This document shows, in pieces, positions 12,580-27,599 of a DNA stretch of 64,000 nucleotides. Both the position numbers and the translations under genes were made by a program. Below the pieces are notes generated by a model that was given only the letters and a program-made list of their open reading frames with translations, had not been told where the DNA came from and did not search any database. The stretch is taken from NCBI GenBank assembly GCA_010909165.1, contig VJWM01000063.1, positions 992,001 through 1,056,000 of the forward strand, in the 5' to 3' direction. Source of the DNA: Anthoceros angustus. Taxonomy: Eukaryota > Streptophyta > Anthocerotopsida > Anthocerotales > Anthocerotaceae. Numbering within the stretch: the first letter of the stretch is position 1; every line of letters begins with the position of its first letter.

Positions 12580-14793
12580 GCAGCCATCCCGCGTGTATTG
12601 TTGTCGAGGTGTGTGATACGCACATCTTTATGCATAGAAGATGCCGAAGGATTGATGCGTGTCTGAGAGGAAAATAATGTTGACACACACAACTCACGCC
12701 ATGATGAGATTGGTACGCCATACCGAGGTGCTTCACAACATCGGAACGGGTTTACAATTGACCCAATAACCATACACACATCGAACTAGAGGCCTCCTAT
12801 GTCTCGCGGCTGTTGGGAGGCCACATTGTGGTCCCATGGGCCATAAGCGACCACAACTGCGGTTAGGCCTCTAAGGGTGGTTCACACCGGACCCTCATGT
12901 CAAGAGCCGTACTAGGACTTGGTCTAAACCATGTCATGGTGGCCATTTACGGTCCTCGCTTCACACGGACTTGGCCTAAACCATGTCATGGTGGCCATTT
13001 GATCCACAGTTTCACACCGAGCGGTGTGGGCCACCTTACTTTCACTTATTGATAAATAAAGTGAAATGTCTTAGGCAAGAGGAGGTGAAAAGGACCCTTC
13101 CTTCGCACCAACACATTCATACCATCTTCTAGAGTCATTATATTTTGTCTTCCACCCGCTCTTGTCGGCCTTCTCTAGTTTGAGTTTATTTTAGGTTGTT
13201 AGATTTTCTATTTTAAATACATTTTATCATGTTATCCAAGATGGATCCACATACTAGGCATTTATGGATGTGTCTTATTATTGGGCTTATGTTATATATT
13301 ACTTTGGAGCTTTGGAGTACACATCATCCATGTGAATGGATTTGTTTTCGCACATCCATTATGATCGCTGAGTCCAGGCCTCCATAGTGCGACTACTTTG
13401 CTGAGTGATCTCCATAATGCTTCATTAGAGATTTAGCATTCAGATCCAAGACGCATTCGAATTCAAGATGGATGCAGGCGCGGGACGCATGCAGATGCCC
13501 GAACACATTCGTCCACTCGAGCAACAGTGCAGAGGCAATCCAGGCTCTATCTCCTCATAATCCTATGCCATGCCTCCATCTTCGGTAGGCCACACAACTC
13601 ATACCTTCAAACCGCTAGATCTGATGGGGCGTGGAACCCTAAAGTGTGTGGGAGCAAGGAGGCATGGAGCCGCACCAGATAACATGGTAACTCGAGCGAA
13701 AGAAGAAAAGTGCAGTTCGTAAGGTGCAAATTTGAATTGACAACGCATTGCGCATGCCCTAGTGTTGTGCACAATGCAATGATGCGCCACTAATCTCTAC
13801 TCAATGTGAAGACATCTCACATCTAGATCTCACTCAACCATGGGCTGTCCGGTGGCTTGAAGGTGCTTGCCACCGCTAGGATGCCGATTCTCTATTTCAT
13901 TAACCTACAAGAGTGTTTTCTAACTCTTCATAAAGTAATACCTTCTTGGACACGGGCGCCCATTAAGCCTATTTTAATTTGTTTATTATGAAAGTGATTT
14001 TACTCCTTCATATCGGGATGGTCATATTTGTAAAAGTAGCTTATATTTATAATGTATATCTACTATGATTTAGACTTTCTTGAGATGCCAAAATTTATAT
14101 ATCGTAAAATAATGTTTCCATCAATAGCTCCTAGGTTGATATATGTAATTTTGGCCATGAAACCACGAAATTATGGATTTAGAGGGTTTTCATTTAGATC
14201 CAAGACGCGTTTTACACCCTTCAAAGTAGTGACTAGGAGCCATCACTATTCCTAAGGAGACCTTGTTCGATGAGAAGGGAAAAGGAAGTGGGGCACCAAC
14301 CGCTTTTCGCATTACCTTCTCACTCGACATATGCTTGCAAGCCTATAATCAAGGTGAGGCCCATACCACGGTGACACTAATTACATATTGCTCTCTCAAG
14401 ATGGGAAATGCTAATCCACAAGAGGGATGCATTGCTTAACATGGAATTGCTGTAATAGGAAGGCAAGAAGGAGAGAGGATAATACTACTTAAGGAGTCAG
14501 GAGGCTAGTAAGGTCACTTGCTCCCACTATTATGTCTATTTTTGTCACATTAATCATAATTTGAATTAATATACAAAAATAAACAAATCATATTGTCTAT
14601 ATATGTGATATGGCCACATGTAAATTAATTCAAAGTGCATTGAGTCTCTCCATATCCTATTGTCTATATATGTGATGTTGCCTAGGTGTAAATTTATTCG
14701 ATCGAGTCTCTCGTGAAACTAGTTTGCCAATGAAACTAGTCCCCTTTCATGCCTTTTTCTCTCTTTCGCGTGATCCTCTCATTTTTCGACAAG

Positions 14794-16620
14794 TCGTGAT
14801 ATCAACCAATGCAAAGAGGTGTGGCTTCCAGAGAGGCGAATGGCGTGTGTAGTTAATGGCGATGGGAGCAACTCTCTGCCGCTACCAATGCCGGGTTTGT
14901 AGTTAATAGCATGGCTTGAACTTGAAGTTGCGGCATCAATCCTCTAAGTAAGGAGGATGAAGGATGGCGGAAGTAGTACGTGAGGCGATTTGCCCATGGA
15001 AATCGGAGAAGAAATGGAGCCCAAGGCTTAGTAATGGTAACGGGTGCCAACTCAAAGTGCGAGCAATGCTCCAAGGAATCGAGAAACATGGGTGATTGGA
15101 GGTCAATTTTTGGGGTAGCAAGTGGTAATGGGGCAACAAATGGTAATGCCTCTTATGATGGCAAGAGGAGAGTGAAGCCTGCTTTCAGCAGACTGGGTCG
15201 ATAGCTTGAGGCCCGAGGAAGCGGTCACACTCAAAAGTACTTCACTGTGGTGAGTCTCCTTTGGATGAGCCCAAGGCCAAGGGTGCTACCGTGGTGAAGA
15301 CGGTGTCTGAAAATTGTGTCCCTTCAAGAAACCCGAATGATCGAACTGCTCCACCGGCCACTTAGAGTCGGAACTTCATATAAGGATGCAGACTTGCACT
15401 TCACGTTCAAGTGAGGCCTCCGCATCTTGGTAGTAAGCTAAAGGACACGGATAGCGAGCCTCTTCCACATCAACAGTGAAAGTGCTAATGTGGTGAAGAA
15501 TGTAAGTCGATGAGGCGGACGTCATGACAAAGTGAACGCAGAGAAAAAATGTCATTGTTCATGGGAAGAGGTGGGCCAATGTGGGCGACAAACCTCCGTG
15601 TTAGGGGAGAGAATTATGAATGGAATCTCCAACAAGGTTGTTCAGCTAGTGAAAATGGTCACAAGACAAAGCAAAGTAATGGAGTGGACCGGCATAGCCA
15701 CAAACATAATGGAGTGTTCAAGGGGTTTGCGAAAATGAAGGGTGGATCCAAGGCACGTGAAGAGAAGAAGCAAATGCCCAAAGTGGGCGGATCTCCGCCA
15801 AGGTCTATGATAATGGTCAAGCACCGGGCTTGCAACAGTCATAGTGACGATGTATCGCAATTGAGACTTCTATGGTGAAGGGAGTTGTCCAAAATGGTGG
15901 CGATGGCCTCATAGTGGATAGTAATGGTCATCATGTCATTGAGGCGAGCATGAGCCATGCATCTACCCCAAATCGAGGCGACAAACAAGTGGTGAGTGGA
16001 ATATCACGTTTGGTACTATAGTGAATGTGACATAAAGGCATTAGTTGAGAATACAAGTTCGGAGATGGTGAAAGGAGTTATAGCCCTAAAGCCATCGGTG
16101 AAAGTAAGGAACATGTTAAACCTTCCGCAGATTGGTTCAAATAGTATAAACGATGATGAGGGGCAATTTCTTGCAAAGGCAATTCCAGATAGTGGGGCAG
16201 CCACATTTCAAACATTTGTGAGAAGGAGGAGACATATATACCTCGAGAGATATCTTGGTGCGATCAAGCGTGGAGGAAGCGAAAATAGTCAACCTAAGAT
16301 CACCTAACCGTCATGCGACAATAAAACTTTATGCTTGGCTCTACCTTTCACTCCTCCATCGGTGACTCCTATTCTAAGACCGGCTTTCCCGCCATGTGAC
16401 AGTTACTCCCAGTGCAAGGTGGCCTTGCTCCTCCCAATCAGCCACCTCGCCTCGATCGCGGCTTGACCCCTCTTTTCTCAAGTGTTCAGCTAGTGGTGGT
16501 GTCGACAAGGCAAGGGTCTTGGGCGGAAGAGGGTGATCATGAACCCTAACGCCATGGAATACATCCCAAGGTCAAAGAGGCCCTTGTTGTCCCTTTAAGG
16601 ATGCTGGAATTGGTGAGGCA
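14794..16620 (+). pseudogene. REC last-exon fragment, unit 3
   Basis: This segment has the same ends and block order as the other copies. A 103-codon open stretch at 15996-16307 corresponds to the REC '[11 protein letters not shown]' region (here GSNSINDDEGQ), then becomes unrelated by frameshift. It is non-functional as a gene. Confidence 0.85.
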
Positions 16621-16696
16621 GCAAGAAGGTGTTGGAGCGAGAATGATGGCAAAGATCTCCGAGGGAATTCCACATCGTACAAAGATCCATTCGCCA

Positions 16697-16853
16697 TGTT
16701 TATGATTATTAGAGAGTGCAATGTTGTGATTATTAGAAAGTTTGCAATGTTGTGAGATCATTAGAAAGTTTGTGCAATGTTTGATGATCATTAGAAAGTT
16801 TGTGCAATGTTTGGATTATTAGAAAGTGCAATGTTGTGATTATTAGAAAGTGC
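16697..16853 (+). repeat. 31-bp minisatellite, unit 3
   Basis: About five copies are present with the same indel pattern at the ACAG site. Confidence 0.85.
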
Positions 16854-17749
16854 AGACGTTGCATTCGGGTCTCAAGCTAACAAACATCTTCTCGACGCGA
16901 TTAAAAGATAAAACACCCACCAAGCACAACACGAGGCTCCTGGTAGCACAATAATAACACTCACCAAACACAATACGAGATCCCAAGTAGCACAATATTA
17001 GCCCCAAGTAGTTCGTCGTTTCTTCTTTCTCTTTTAAGAAATGACGGATTTTATCTCGAAATCCTAAATACCCAAAACTTCTCATGACTTGACAACGGCC
17101 TGCGATTTATCCGTCTTTGAAATACATACTCAAAAGGCCCCATCTACCTATACATCGATACTGCAGAAGTGAAGGCCTAACCCACGTATGGTACGATGCC
17201 AAGCCTCCGCTTTCAACGCCTAACCATTGCACCTTTTGTGCTAGAGACGTGCTATGGTTTGGGTTTTGTATGGCAAAATCATGTGCGTGTTGAGCAAAAA
17301 TCTTGGGTACAAAAAGGTATCCAACTCAATGGAACGAAGAGACTGCGTGATGATATACCATGTGATACTAAGTGCTCCAATTCGGGAACCATGCCAAGAC
17401 TTGTGACATTAGTTCCTACCCATCTTGGAACCATGCCGTGCCATGTTACAATTTAAGGGCATAATTAGTAATTATGACCAAGTGCATAACAAGGCCTAAT
17501 TGTTTTAGTAGTGTGAAAGAAACATCAAGGGTACGTAAACGTTACTTTCTTCCATGTTGTGATGAACCTACACCAAAACGCGTTTAAGCGTGTTTGGGTA
17601 TCTACTTGTTTTAAAATATTTACAAGGATATTTATTTACTATTTATCCTATTTTCCAATTATAAACAATAGAGCAAGGTGCTCCAAGCCAAATGCAATTT
17701 TTCTCATCTCAATGCAATAATAGATGAAAACAATGAGCTATTAGAAACA

Positions 17750-18029
17750 CCCTAGTTTTGTTTTCCAACAAATGACCCTTCCATGCATGTTTTAGTGAAT
17801 TCATTCTAAACCTAAACTCACATAGCAACACACCACCATATGCGATTGAGCTTCCACAAAATATGCCACTACTCGGTGGCGGTTGATAACAAAAAAGGAA
17901 CATGGAGGGATCTCAATATCAAGGTATGGTGTACCGTTCTCATCGGTTTTTATGGTGGTTCACGTGAAATGTTTTCCCGCGACATACGACGGAAAGCTTG
18001 TATGTCACACACTTGGTGACATCGGCCAT
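17750..18029 (-). pseudogene. Decayed copy of the 60-kb locus, unit 3
   Basis: This stretch is nearly identical to the unit 2 copy, including the LLCEFRFRMNSLKHAWKG reading on the - strand. Confidence 0.6.
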
Positions 18030-20213
18030 CCCGCGTGTATTGTTGTCGGTAGGTGTGTGATACGCACATCTTTATGCATAGAAGATGCCAAGGATTGATG
18101 CGTATGTCTGAGAGGAAAATAATGTTGACACACACAACTCACGCCATGATGAGATTGATGCGCCATACCGAGGTGCTTCACAACATCGGAACGGGTTTAC
18201 AATTGACCCAATAACCATACACACATCGAACTAGAGGCCTCCTATGTCTGCTGTTGGGAGGCCACACATTGTGGTCCCATGGGCCATGACCACAACTGCG
18301 GTTAGGCCTCTGGGTGGGTTCACGGACCCTCATGTCAAGAGCCGTACTAGGACTTGGTCTAAACCATGTCATGGTGGCCATTTACGATCCTCGCCGCTTC
18401 ATACGGACTTGGCCTAAACCATGTCATGGTGGCCATTTGCGATCCACAGTTTCCTGCCAGAGCGGGCCACCTACTTTCACTTATTGATAAATAAAGTGAA
18501 ATGTCTTAGGCAAGAGGAGGTGAAAAGGACCCTTCCTTCGCACCAACACATTCATACCATCTTCTAGAGTCATTATATTTTGTCTTCCACCCGCTCTTGT
18601 GCGGCCTTCTCTAGTTTGAGTTTATTTTAGGTTGTTAGATTTTCTATTTAAATACATTTTATCATGTTATCCAAGATGGATCCACATACTAGGCATTTAT
18701 GGATGTGTTTTATTATTGGGCTTATGTTATATATTACTTTGGAGCTTTGGAGTACACATCATCCATGTGAATGGATTTGTTTTCGCACATCCATTATGAT
18801 CGAGTCCAGTACTTTCGAGTGATCTCCATAATGCTTCATTAGAGATTTAGCATTCGGATCCAAGACGCATTCAATTCAAGATGGATGCGGTAGGGGCGAT
18901 GAAGATGCCCGAACACATTCGTCCACTCGAACAGCAGTGCAGGCAATCCAGCTCTATCTCCTCATAATCCTATGCCATGCCTCCATCAATTGGTAGGCCA
19001 CACAACTCATACCTTCAAACCGCTAGATCCGATGGGCGTGGAACCCTAAAGTGTGGGAGCAAGGAGGCATGGAGCCGGCTGTGATGCATGGTAACTCGAG
19101 CGAAAGAAGAAAAGTGCGGTTCGTAAGGTCTGCAAATTTGAATTGCAGACAACGCATTGCGCATGCCCTAGTGTTGTGCACAATGCAATGATGCGGCCAC
19201 TAATCTCTACTCAATGTGAAGACATCTCACATCTAGATCTCACTCAACCATGGGCTGTCCGGTGGCTTGAAGGTGCTTGCCACCGCTAGGATGCCGATTC
19301 TCTATTTCATTAACCTACAAGAGTGTTTTCTAACTCTTCATAAAGTAATACCTTCTTCGGACACAGAGCAGTGCCCATTAAGCCTATTTTAATTTGTTTA
19401 TTATGAAAGTGATTTTACTCCTTCATATCAGGATGGTCATATTTGTAAAAGTAGCTTATATTTATAATGTATATCTACTATGATTTAGACTTTCTTGAGA
19501 TGCCAAAATTTATATATGCGTAAAATAATGTTTCCATCAATAGCTCCTAGGTTGATATATGTAATTTTGGCCATGAAACCACGAAATTATGGATTTAGAG
19601 GGTTTTCATTTAGATCCAAGACGCGTTTTACACCCTTCAAAGTAGTGACTAGGAGCCATCACTATTCCTAAGGAGACCTTGTTCGATGAGAAGGAAAAGG
19701 AAAAGTGGGGCACCAACCGTTTCTTTGCATTACCTTCTCACTCGACATATGCTTGCAAGCCTATAATCAAGGTGAGGCCCATACCACGTTGACACACTAA
19801 TTACTGACATATTGCTCTCTCAAGATGGGAAATGCTAATCCACAAGAGGGATGCATTGCTTAACATGGAATTGCTGTAATAGGAAGCGCCAAGAAGGGAG
19901 AGAGGATAATACTACTTAAGGAGGTCAGGAGGCTAGTAAGGTCACTTGCTCCCACTATTATGTCTATTTTTGTCACATTAATCATAATTTGAATTAATAT
20001 ACAAAATAAACAAATCATATTGTCTATATATGTGATATGGCCACATGTAAATTAATTCATGCATTGAGTCTCTCCATATCCTATTGTCTATATGTGATGT
20101 TGCCTAGGCGTAAATTTATTCGATCGAGTCTCGTGAAACTAGTTTGCCAATGAAACTAGTCCCCTTTCATGCCTTTTCTCTCTTTCGCGTGATCCTCTCA
20201 TTTTTCGACAAGT

Positions 20214-22047
20214 CGTGATATCACCAACCAATGCAAAGAGGTGTGGCGAGGCGAATGGCGTGTATGTAGTTAATGGCGATGGGAGCAACTCTCTGCTACC
20301 AATGCGGGTTTGTAGTTAATAGCATGGCTTGAACTTGAAGCGTTGCATCAATCCTCTAAGCTGTAAGGAGGATGAAGGATGGCAGGAAGTAGTACGTAGG
20401 GGGCGATTTGCCCATGGAAATCGGAGAAGAAATGAAGCCCAAGGCTTAGTAGATGGTAACGGGGTGCCAACTCAAAGTGCGAGCAATGCTCCAAGGAATC
20501 GTGAAACATGGGTGATTGAAGGCAGTCAATTTTTTGGGGTAGCAAGTGGTAATGGGGCAACAAATGGTAATGCCTCTTATGATGGCAAGAGGAGAGTGAA
20601 GCACTTTCAGCAGACTGGTCAGTGGCTTGAGGCCCAGAAGCGGTCACACTCAAAAGTATACGGTGGTGAGTCTCCTTTGGATGAGCCCAAGGCCAAGGTG
20701 CTACCGTGGTGAAGACGGTGTCCGAAAATTGTGTCCCTTCAAGAAACCCGAATGATCTTGAACTGCTCCCTCGGCCACTTAGAGCTGGAACTTCATATAA
20801 GGATGCAGCACTTGCACTTCACGTTCAAGTGAGGCCTCCGCATGAGTAGTAAGCTAAAGGACACGGATAGCGAGCCTCTTCCACATCAGTGAAAGTGCTA
20901 ATGTGGTGAAGAATGTAAGTCGATGAGGGACGTCATGACAAAGTGAACGCAGAGAAAAAATGTCATTGTTCATGGGAAGAGGTGGGCCGATGTGGGCGAC
21001 AAACCTCCATGTTAGGGAGAGAATTATGAATGGAATCTCCAACAAGGTTGTTCAGCTAGTGAAAATGGTCACAAGACAAAGCAAAGTAATGGAGTGGACC
21101 GGCATAGCCACAAACATAATGGAGTGTTCAAGGGTTTGCGAAAATGAAGGGTGGATCCAAGGCACGTGAAGAGAAGAAGCAAATGCCCAAAGTGGGCGGA
21201 TCTCCGCCAAGGTCTATGATAATGGTCAAGCACCGGGCTTGCAAGCGGTCATAGTGACGATGTGTATCGCAATTGAGACTTCTATGGTGAAGGAGTTGTC
21301 CAAAATGGTGGCGATGGCCTCATAGTGGATAGTAATGGTCATCATGTCATTGAGGCGAGCATGAGCCATGCATCTACCCCAAGCAACGAGGCTGCGACAA
21401 CAGCATGGTGAGTGGAATATCACGTTTGGTACTATAGCTGAATGTGACATAAAGGCATTAGTTGAGAATACAAGTTCGGAGATGGTGAAAGGAGTTATAG
21501 CCCTAAAGCCATCGGTGAAAGTAAGGAACATGTTAAACCTTCCGCAGATTGGTTCAAATAGTATAACGATGATGAGGGGCAATTTCTTGCAAAGGCAATT
21601 CCGAGATAGTGGGGCAGCCACATTTCAGATTTGTGAGAAGGAGGAGACATATATACCTCGAGAGATATCTTGGTGCGATCAAGCTGTGGAGGAAGGCTGA
21701 AAATAGTCAACCTAAACCTAACGTCATGCGACAATAAAACTTTATGCTTGGCTCTACCTTTCACTCCTCCATCGGCTGTGACTCCTATTCGGAAGACTGG
21801 CTTTCCACTGCCATGTGGCAACGGTTACTCCCAGGTGCAAGGTAGCCTTGCTCCTCCCAATCTGGCCACGTCAGTCTCGATCGCGCAGCTTGACCCCTCT
21901 TTTCTCAAGTGTTCAGCTAGTGGTGGTGTCGACAAGGCAAGGGTCTTGGACGGGAAGAGGGTGATCATGAACCCTAACGCCATGGAATACATCCCAAGGT
22001 CAAAGAGGCCCTGTTGTCCCTTTAAGGATGCTGGGAATTGGTGAGGC
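20214..22047 (+). pseudogene. REC last-exon fragment, unit 4
   Basis: This segment has the same ends and block order. A 127-codon open stretch (20329-20712) covers the EDEGWQE to GVASGNGATNGNA region, the longest in-frame match to REC in the array. Downstream frames are broken. Confidence 0.85.
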
Positions 22048-22136
22048 GCATATGGCGAGAAGGTGTTGGAGCAGAATGATGGCAAAGATCTCCGGTGAGG
22101 AATTCCACATCGTACAAAGATCCATTCGCCATGTTT

Positions 22137-22303
22137 AACTGATTATTAGAGAGTGCAATGTTTGACAGATTATTAGAAAGTTTGCGCAATGTTTGACAGA
22201 TCATTAGAAAGTTTGTGCAATGTTTGACAGATCATTAGAAAATTTGTGCAATGTTTGGCAGATTATTAGAAAGTGCAATGTTTGACAGATTATTAGAAAG
22301 TGC
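22137..22303 (+). repeat. 31-bp minisatellite, unit 4
   Basis: This is the most regular version. Nearly every copy has the full GACAGAT linker. Confidence 0.85.
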
Positions 22304-23215
22304 ACTGACGTTGCATTCAGCGGGTCTCCAAGCTAACAAACATCTTCTCGACGCGATTAAAAGATAAAAACACCCACCAAACACAACACGAGGCTCCCAG
22401 GTAGCACAATAATAACACTCACCAAACACAATACGAGATCCCAAGTAGCACAATATTAGCCCCCAAGTAGTTCGTCGTTTCTTCTTTCTCTTTTAAGAAA
22501 TGACGCGGATTTTATCTCGAAATCCTAAATACCCAAAACTTCTCATGACTTGACAACGGCCCTGCGATTTATCCCGTCTTTGAAATACATACTCAAAAGG
22601 CCCCATCTACCTATACATCGATACCTGCAGAAAGTGAAGGCCTAACCCACGCTGTATGGTACGACTGTGCCAAGCCTCCGGCTTTCAAACGCCTAACCAT
22701 TGCACCTTTTCTGTGCTAGAGACGTGCTATGGTTTGGGTTTTGTATGGCAAAATCATGTGCGTGTTGAGCAAAAATCTTGGGTACAAAAGGTATCCAACT
22801 CAATGGAACGAAGAGACTGCGTGATGATATACCATGTGATACTAAGTGCTCCAATTGGGAACCATGCCAAGACTTGTGACATTAGTTCCTACCCATCTTG
22901 GAACCATGCCGGGCCATGTTACAATTTAAGGGCATAATTAGTAATTATGACCAAGTGCATAACAAGGCCTAATTGTTTTAGTAGTGTGAAAGAAACATCA
23001 AGGGTACGTTACTTTCTTCCATGTTGTGATGAACCTACACCAAAAGCGTTTAAGCGTGTTTGGGTATCTACTTGTTTTAAAATATTTACAAGGATATTTA
23101 TTTACTATTTATCCTATTTTCCAATTATAAACAATAGAGCAAGGTGCTCCAAGCCAAATGCAATTTTTCTCATCTCAATGCAATAATAGATGAAAACAAT
23201 GAGCTATTAGAAACA

Positions 23216-23480
23216 CCCTAGTTTTGTTTTCCAACAAACCCTTCCATGCATGTTTTAGTGAATTCATTCTAAACCTAAACTCATAGCAACACACCACCAT
23301 ATGCAGATTGAGCTTCCACAAAATATGCCACTACTCGGTAGCGGTTGATAACAAAAAAGGAACATGGAGGATCTCAATATCAAGGTATGGTGTACCGTTC
23401 TCATCGAGTTTTATGGTGGTTCACGTAAAATGTTTTCCGCGACATCGGAAAGCTTGTATGTCACACACTTGGTGACATCG
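23216..23480 (-). pseudogene. Decayed copy of the 60-kb locus, unit 4
   Basis: This stretch is nearly identical to the unit 2 copy with short deletions, for example at 23238 and 23282. Confidence 0.6.
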
Positions 23481-25669
23481 CCACGCAGCCATCCCGCGTG
23501 TATTGTTGTCGGTAGGTGTGTGATACGCATCTTTATGCATAGAAGATGCCAAGGATTGATGCGTCTACAGAGGAAAATAATGTTGACACACACAACTCAC
23601 GCCATGATGAGATTGGTACGCCATACCGAGGTGCTTCACAACATCGGAAACGGGTTTACAATTGACCCAATAACCATACACACATCGAACTAGAGGCCTC
23701 CTATATGCATCGCTGCTGTTGGGAGGCCACACATTGTGGTCCCATGGGCCATAAGCCACAACTGCGGTTAGGCCTCTGTGGTGGGTTCACCGGACCCTCA
23801 TGTCAAGAGCCGTACTAGGACTTGGTCTAAACCATGTCATGGTGGCCATTCTGATCCTCGCCGCTTCACGGACTTGGCCTAAACCATGTCATGGTGGCCA
23901 TTTGCGATCCACTGGTTTCACACCGAGCGTGTGGGCCACCCTTACTTTCACTTATTGATAAATAAAGTGAAATGTCTTAGGCAAGAGGAGGTGAAAAGGA
24001 CCCTTCCTTCGCACCAACACATTCATACCATCTTCTAGAGTCATTATATTTTGTCTTCCACCCGCTCTTGTGCGGCCTTCTCTAGTTTGAGTTTATTTTA
24101 GGTTGTTAGATTTTCTATTTAAATACATTTTATCATGTTATCCAAGATGGATCCACATACTAGGCATTTATGGATGTGTTTTATTATTGGGCTTATGTTA
24201 TATATTACTTTGGAGCTTTGGAGTACACATCATCCATGTGAATGGATTTGTTTTACATCCATTATGATCGTGAGTCCGGTACTTTCGAGTGATCTCCATA
24301 ATGCTTCATTAGAGATTTAGCATTCGGATCCAAGACGCATTGAATTCAAGATGGATGCGGTAGACGCATGAAGATGCCCGAACACATTCGTCCACTCGAG
24401 CAACAGCGGCAGGCAATCCAGCTCTATCTCCTCATAATCCTATGCCATGCCTCCATCAATTGGTAGGCCACACAACTCATACCTTCAAACCGCTAGATCG
24501 ATGGGCGTGGAACCCTAAAGTGTGTGGGAGCAAGGAGGCATGGAGCCGGCACCGAGCATGGTAACTCGGCGAAAGAAGAAAAGTGCGATTCGTAAGGTGC
24601 AAATTTGAATTGCGAGACAACGCATTGCGCATGCCCTAGTGTTGTGCACAATGCAATGATGCGCCACTAATCTCTACTCAATGTGAAGACATCTCACATC
24701 TAGATCTCACTCAACCATGGGTTGTCCGGGTGGCTTGAAGGTGCTTGCCACCGCTAGGATGCCGATTCTCTATTTCATTAACCTACAAGAGTGTTTTCTA
24801 ACTCTTCATAAAGTAATACCTTCTTGGACAGAGCGCCCATTAAGCCTATTTTAATTTGTTTATTATGAAAGTGATTTTACTCCTTCATATCGGGATGGTC
24901 ATATTTGTAAAAGTAGCTTATATTTATAATGTATATCTACTATGATTTAGACTTTCTTGAGATGCCAAAATTTATATATCGTAAAATAATGTTTCCATCA
25001 ATAGCTCCTAGGTTGATATATGTAATTTTGGCCATGAAACCACGAAATTATGGATTTAGAGGGTTTTCATTTAGATCCAAGACGTTTTACACCCTTCAAA
25101 GTAGTGACTAGGAGCCATCACTATTCCTAAGGAGACCTTGTTCGATGAGAAGGGAAAAGGAAGTGGGCACCAACCGTTTCGCATTACCTTCTCACTCGAC
25201 ATATGCTTGCAAGCCTATAATCAAGGTGAGGCCCATACCACGTGACACACTAATTACTGATATTGCTCTCTCAAGATGGGAAATGCTAATCCACAAGAGG
25301 GATGCATTGCTTAACATGGAATTCTTGTAATAGGAAGTCGCCAAGAAGGGAGAGAGGATAATACTACTTAAGGAGTCAGGAGGGCTAGTAAGGTCGGCTT
25401 GCTCCCACTATTATGTCTATTTTTGTCACATTAATCATAATTTGAATTAATATACAAAATAAACAAATCATATTGTCTATATATGTGATATGGCCACATG
25501 TAAATTAATTGATTGCATTGAGTCTCTCCATATCCTATTGTCTATATATGTGATGTTGCCTAGGTGTAAATTTATTCATTCGAGTCTCGTGAAACTAGTT
25601 TGCCAATGAAACTAGTCCCCTTTGCATGCCTTTTTCTCTTTCGCGTGATCCTCTCATTTTCGACAAGTC

Positions 25670-27516
25670 GTGATATCATTAACCAATGCAAAGAGGTGTG
25701 GCGTAGGCGAGGCGAATGGCGTGTGTAGTTAATGGCGATGGGAGCAACTCTCTGCTACCAATGCCGGGTTTGTAGTTAATAGCATGGCTTGAACTTGAAG
25801 CCGTTGCGAGCATCAATCCTCTAAGGAGGATGAAGGATGGCGGAAGTAGTACGTGAGGCGATTTGCCCATGGAAATCGGAGAAGAAATGGAGCCCAAGGC
25901 TTAGTAAATGGTAATGGGGTGCCAACTCAAAAGTGCGAGCAATGCTCCAAGGAATCGAGAAACATGGGTGATTGGGCGGTCAATTTTTGGGGTAGCAAGT
26001 GGTAATGGGGCAACAAATGGTAATGCCTCTTATGATGGCAAGAGGAGAGTGAAGCACACTTTCAGCAGCGGACACTTTGCTTGAGGCCCCGAGAAGCGGC
26101 GGTCACACTCAAAAGTACTTACGCCTGTGGTGAGTCTCCTTTGGATGAGCCCAAGGCCAAGGGTGCTACCGCTGTGGTGAAGACGGTGTCAAAATTGTGT
26201 CCCTTCAAGAAACACGAATGATCGAACACCGCTCGGCCACTTAGAGCTGGAACTTCATATAAGGATGCAGCACTTGCACTTCACGTTCAAGTGAGGCCTC
26301 CGCATCTTGTAGTAAGCTAAAGGACACGGATAGCGAGCCTCTTCCACATCAACAGTGAAAGTGCTAATGTGGTGAAGAATGTAAGTCGGGATGAGGCGGG
26401 ACGTCATGACAAAGTGAGCAGAGAAAAAATGTCATTGTTCATGGGAAGAGGTGGGCGATGTGGGCGACAAACCTCCGTGTTAGGGGAGAGAATTATGAAT
26501 GGAATCTCCAACAAGGTTGTTCAAAGCTAGTGAAAATGGTCACAAGACAAAGCAAAGTAATGGAGTGGACGGCATAGCCACAAACATAATGGAGTGTTCA
26601 AGGGTTTGCGAAAATGAAGGGTGGATCCAAGGCACGTGAAGAGAAGAAGCAAATGCCCAAAGTGGGCGGATCTCCGCCAAGGTCTATGATAATGGTCAAG
26701 CACCGGCTTGCAAGCAGTCATAGTGACGATGTATCGGGCAATTGAGACAGCTTCTATGGTGAAGGAGTTGTCCAAAATGGTGGCGATGGCCTCATAGTGG
26801 ATAGTAATGGTCATCATGTCATTGAGGCGAGCATGAGCCATGCATCTACCCCAAGCAATCGAGGCTGCGACAAGCAACATGGTGAGTGGAATATCACGTT
26901 TGGTACTATAGTGAATGTGACATAAAGGCATTAGTTGAGAATACAAGTTCGTGAGATGGTGAAAGGAGTTATAGCCCTAAAGCCATCGGTGAAAGTAAGG
27001 AACATGTTAAACCTTCCAGATTGGTTCAAATAGTATAAACGATGATGAGGGGCAATTTCTTGCAAAGGCAATTCCAGATAGTGGGGCAGCCACATTTTAA
27101 ACAGTTGTGAGAAGGAGGAGACATATATACCTCGAGAGATATCTTGGTGCGATCAAGCGTGGAGGAAGCGAAAATAGTCAACCTAAGATCGCACCTAACC
27201 GTCATGCGACAATAAAACTTTATGCTTGGCTCTACCTTTCACTCCTCCATCGGTGTGACTCCTATTCTAAGACCGGCTTTCCACGCCATGTGACAACGGT
27301 TACTCCAGTGCAAGGTGGCCTTGCTCCTCCCAACTGCCACCTCGGTCTCGATCGCGGCTTGACCCCTCTTTTCTCAAGTGTTCAGCTAGTGGTGGTGTCG
27401 ACAAGGCAAGGGTCTTGGGCCGGGAAGAGGGTGATCATGAACCCTAACGCCATGGAATACATCCCAAGGTCAAAGAGGCCCTTGTTGTCCCTTTAAGGAT
27501 GCTGGAATTGGTGAGG
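25670..27516 (+). pseudogene. REC last-exon fragment, unit 5
   Basis: This segment has the same ends and block order. Stops and frameshifts occur throughout. The final [10 protein letters not shown] block is near 27440-27470. Confidence 0.85.
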
Positions 27517-27599
27517 CGGCATAAGGAAGGTGTTGGAGCGAGAATGATGGCAAAGATCTCGGTGGGAATTCCACATCGTACAAAGATCCATTCGCCATG

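Larger units (their letters stand above)
7451..12862 (+). repeat. Array unit 2
   Basis: This is a standard unit colinear with units 3 and 4. The leader (7451-9350) and the stretch 11400-12300 contain no gene I recognise. Small ORFs in them are interrupted at different places in different units, which argues against coding function. Confidence 0.9.
12863..18301 (+). repeat. Array unit 3
   Basis: This is a standard unit. A short AT-rich ORF at 14052-14255 is also present at 1162 and 24929, but it is not recognisable as a protein family and follows the general identity of the repeat, so I treat it as a chance ORF. Confidence 0.9.
18302..23767 (+). repeat. Array unit 4
   Basis: This is a standard unit and the longest of the regular ones. 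It tends to keep the fuller form at sites where others are short, for example all ACAGAT motifs of the minisatellite at 22137-22303 and the GCAG-rich site near 18944. Confidence 0.9.
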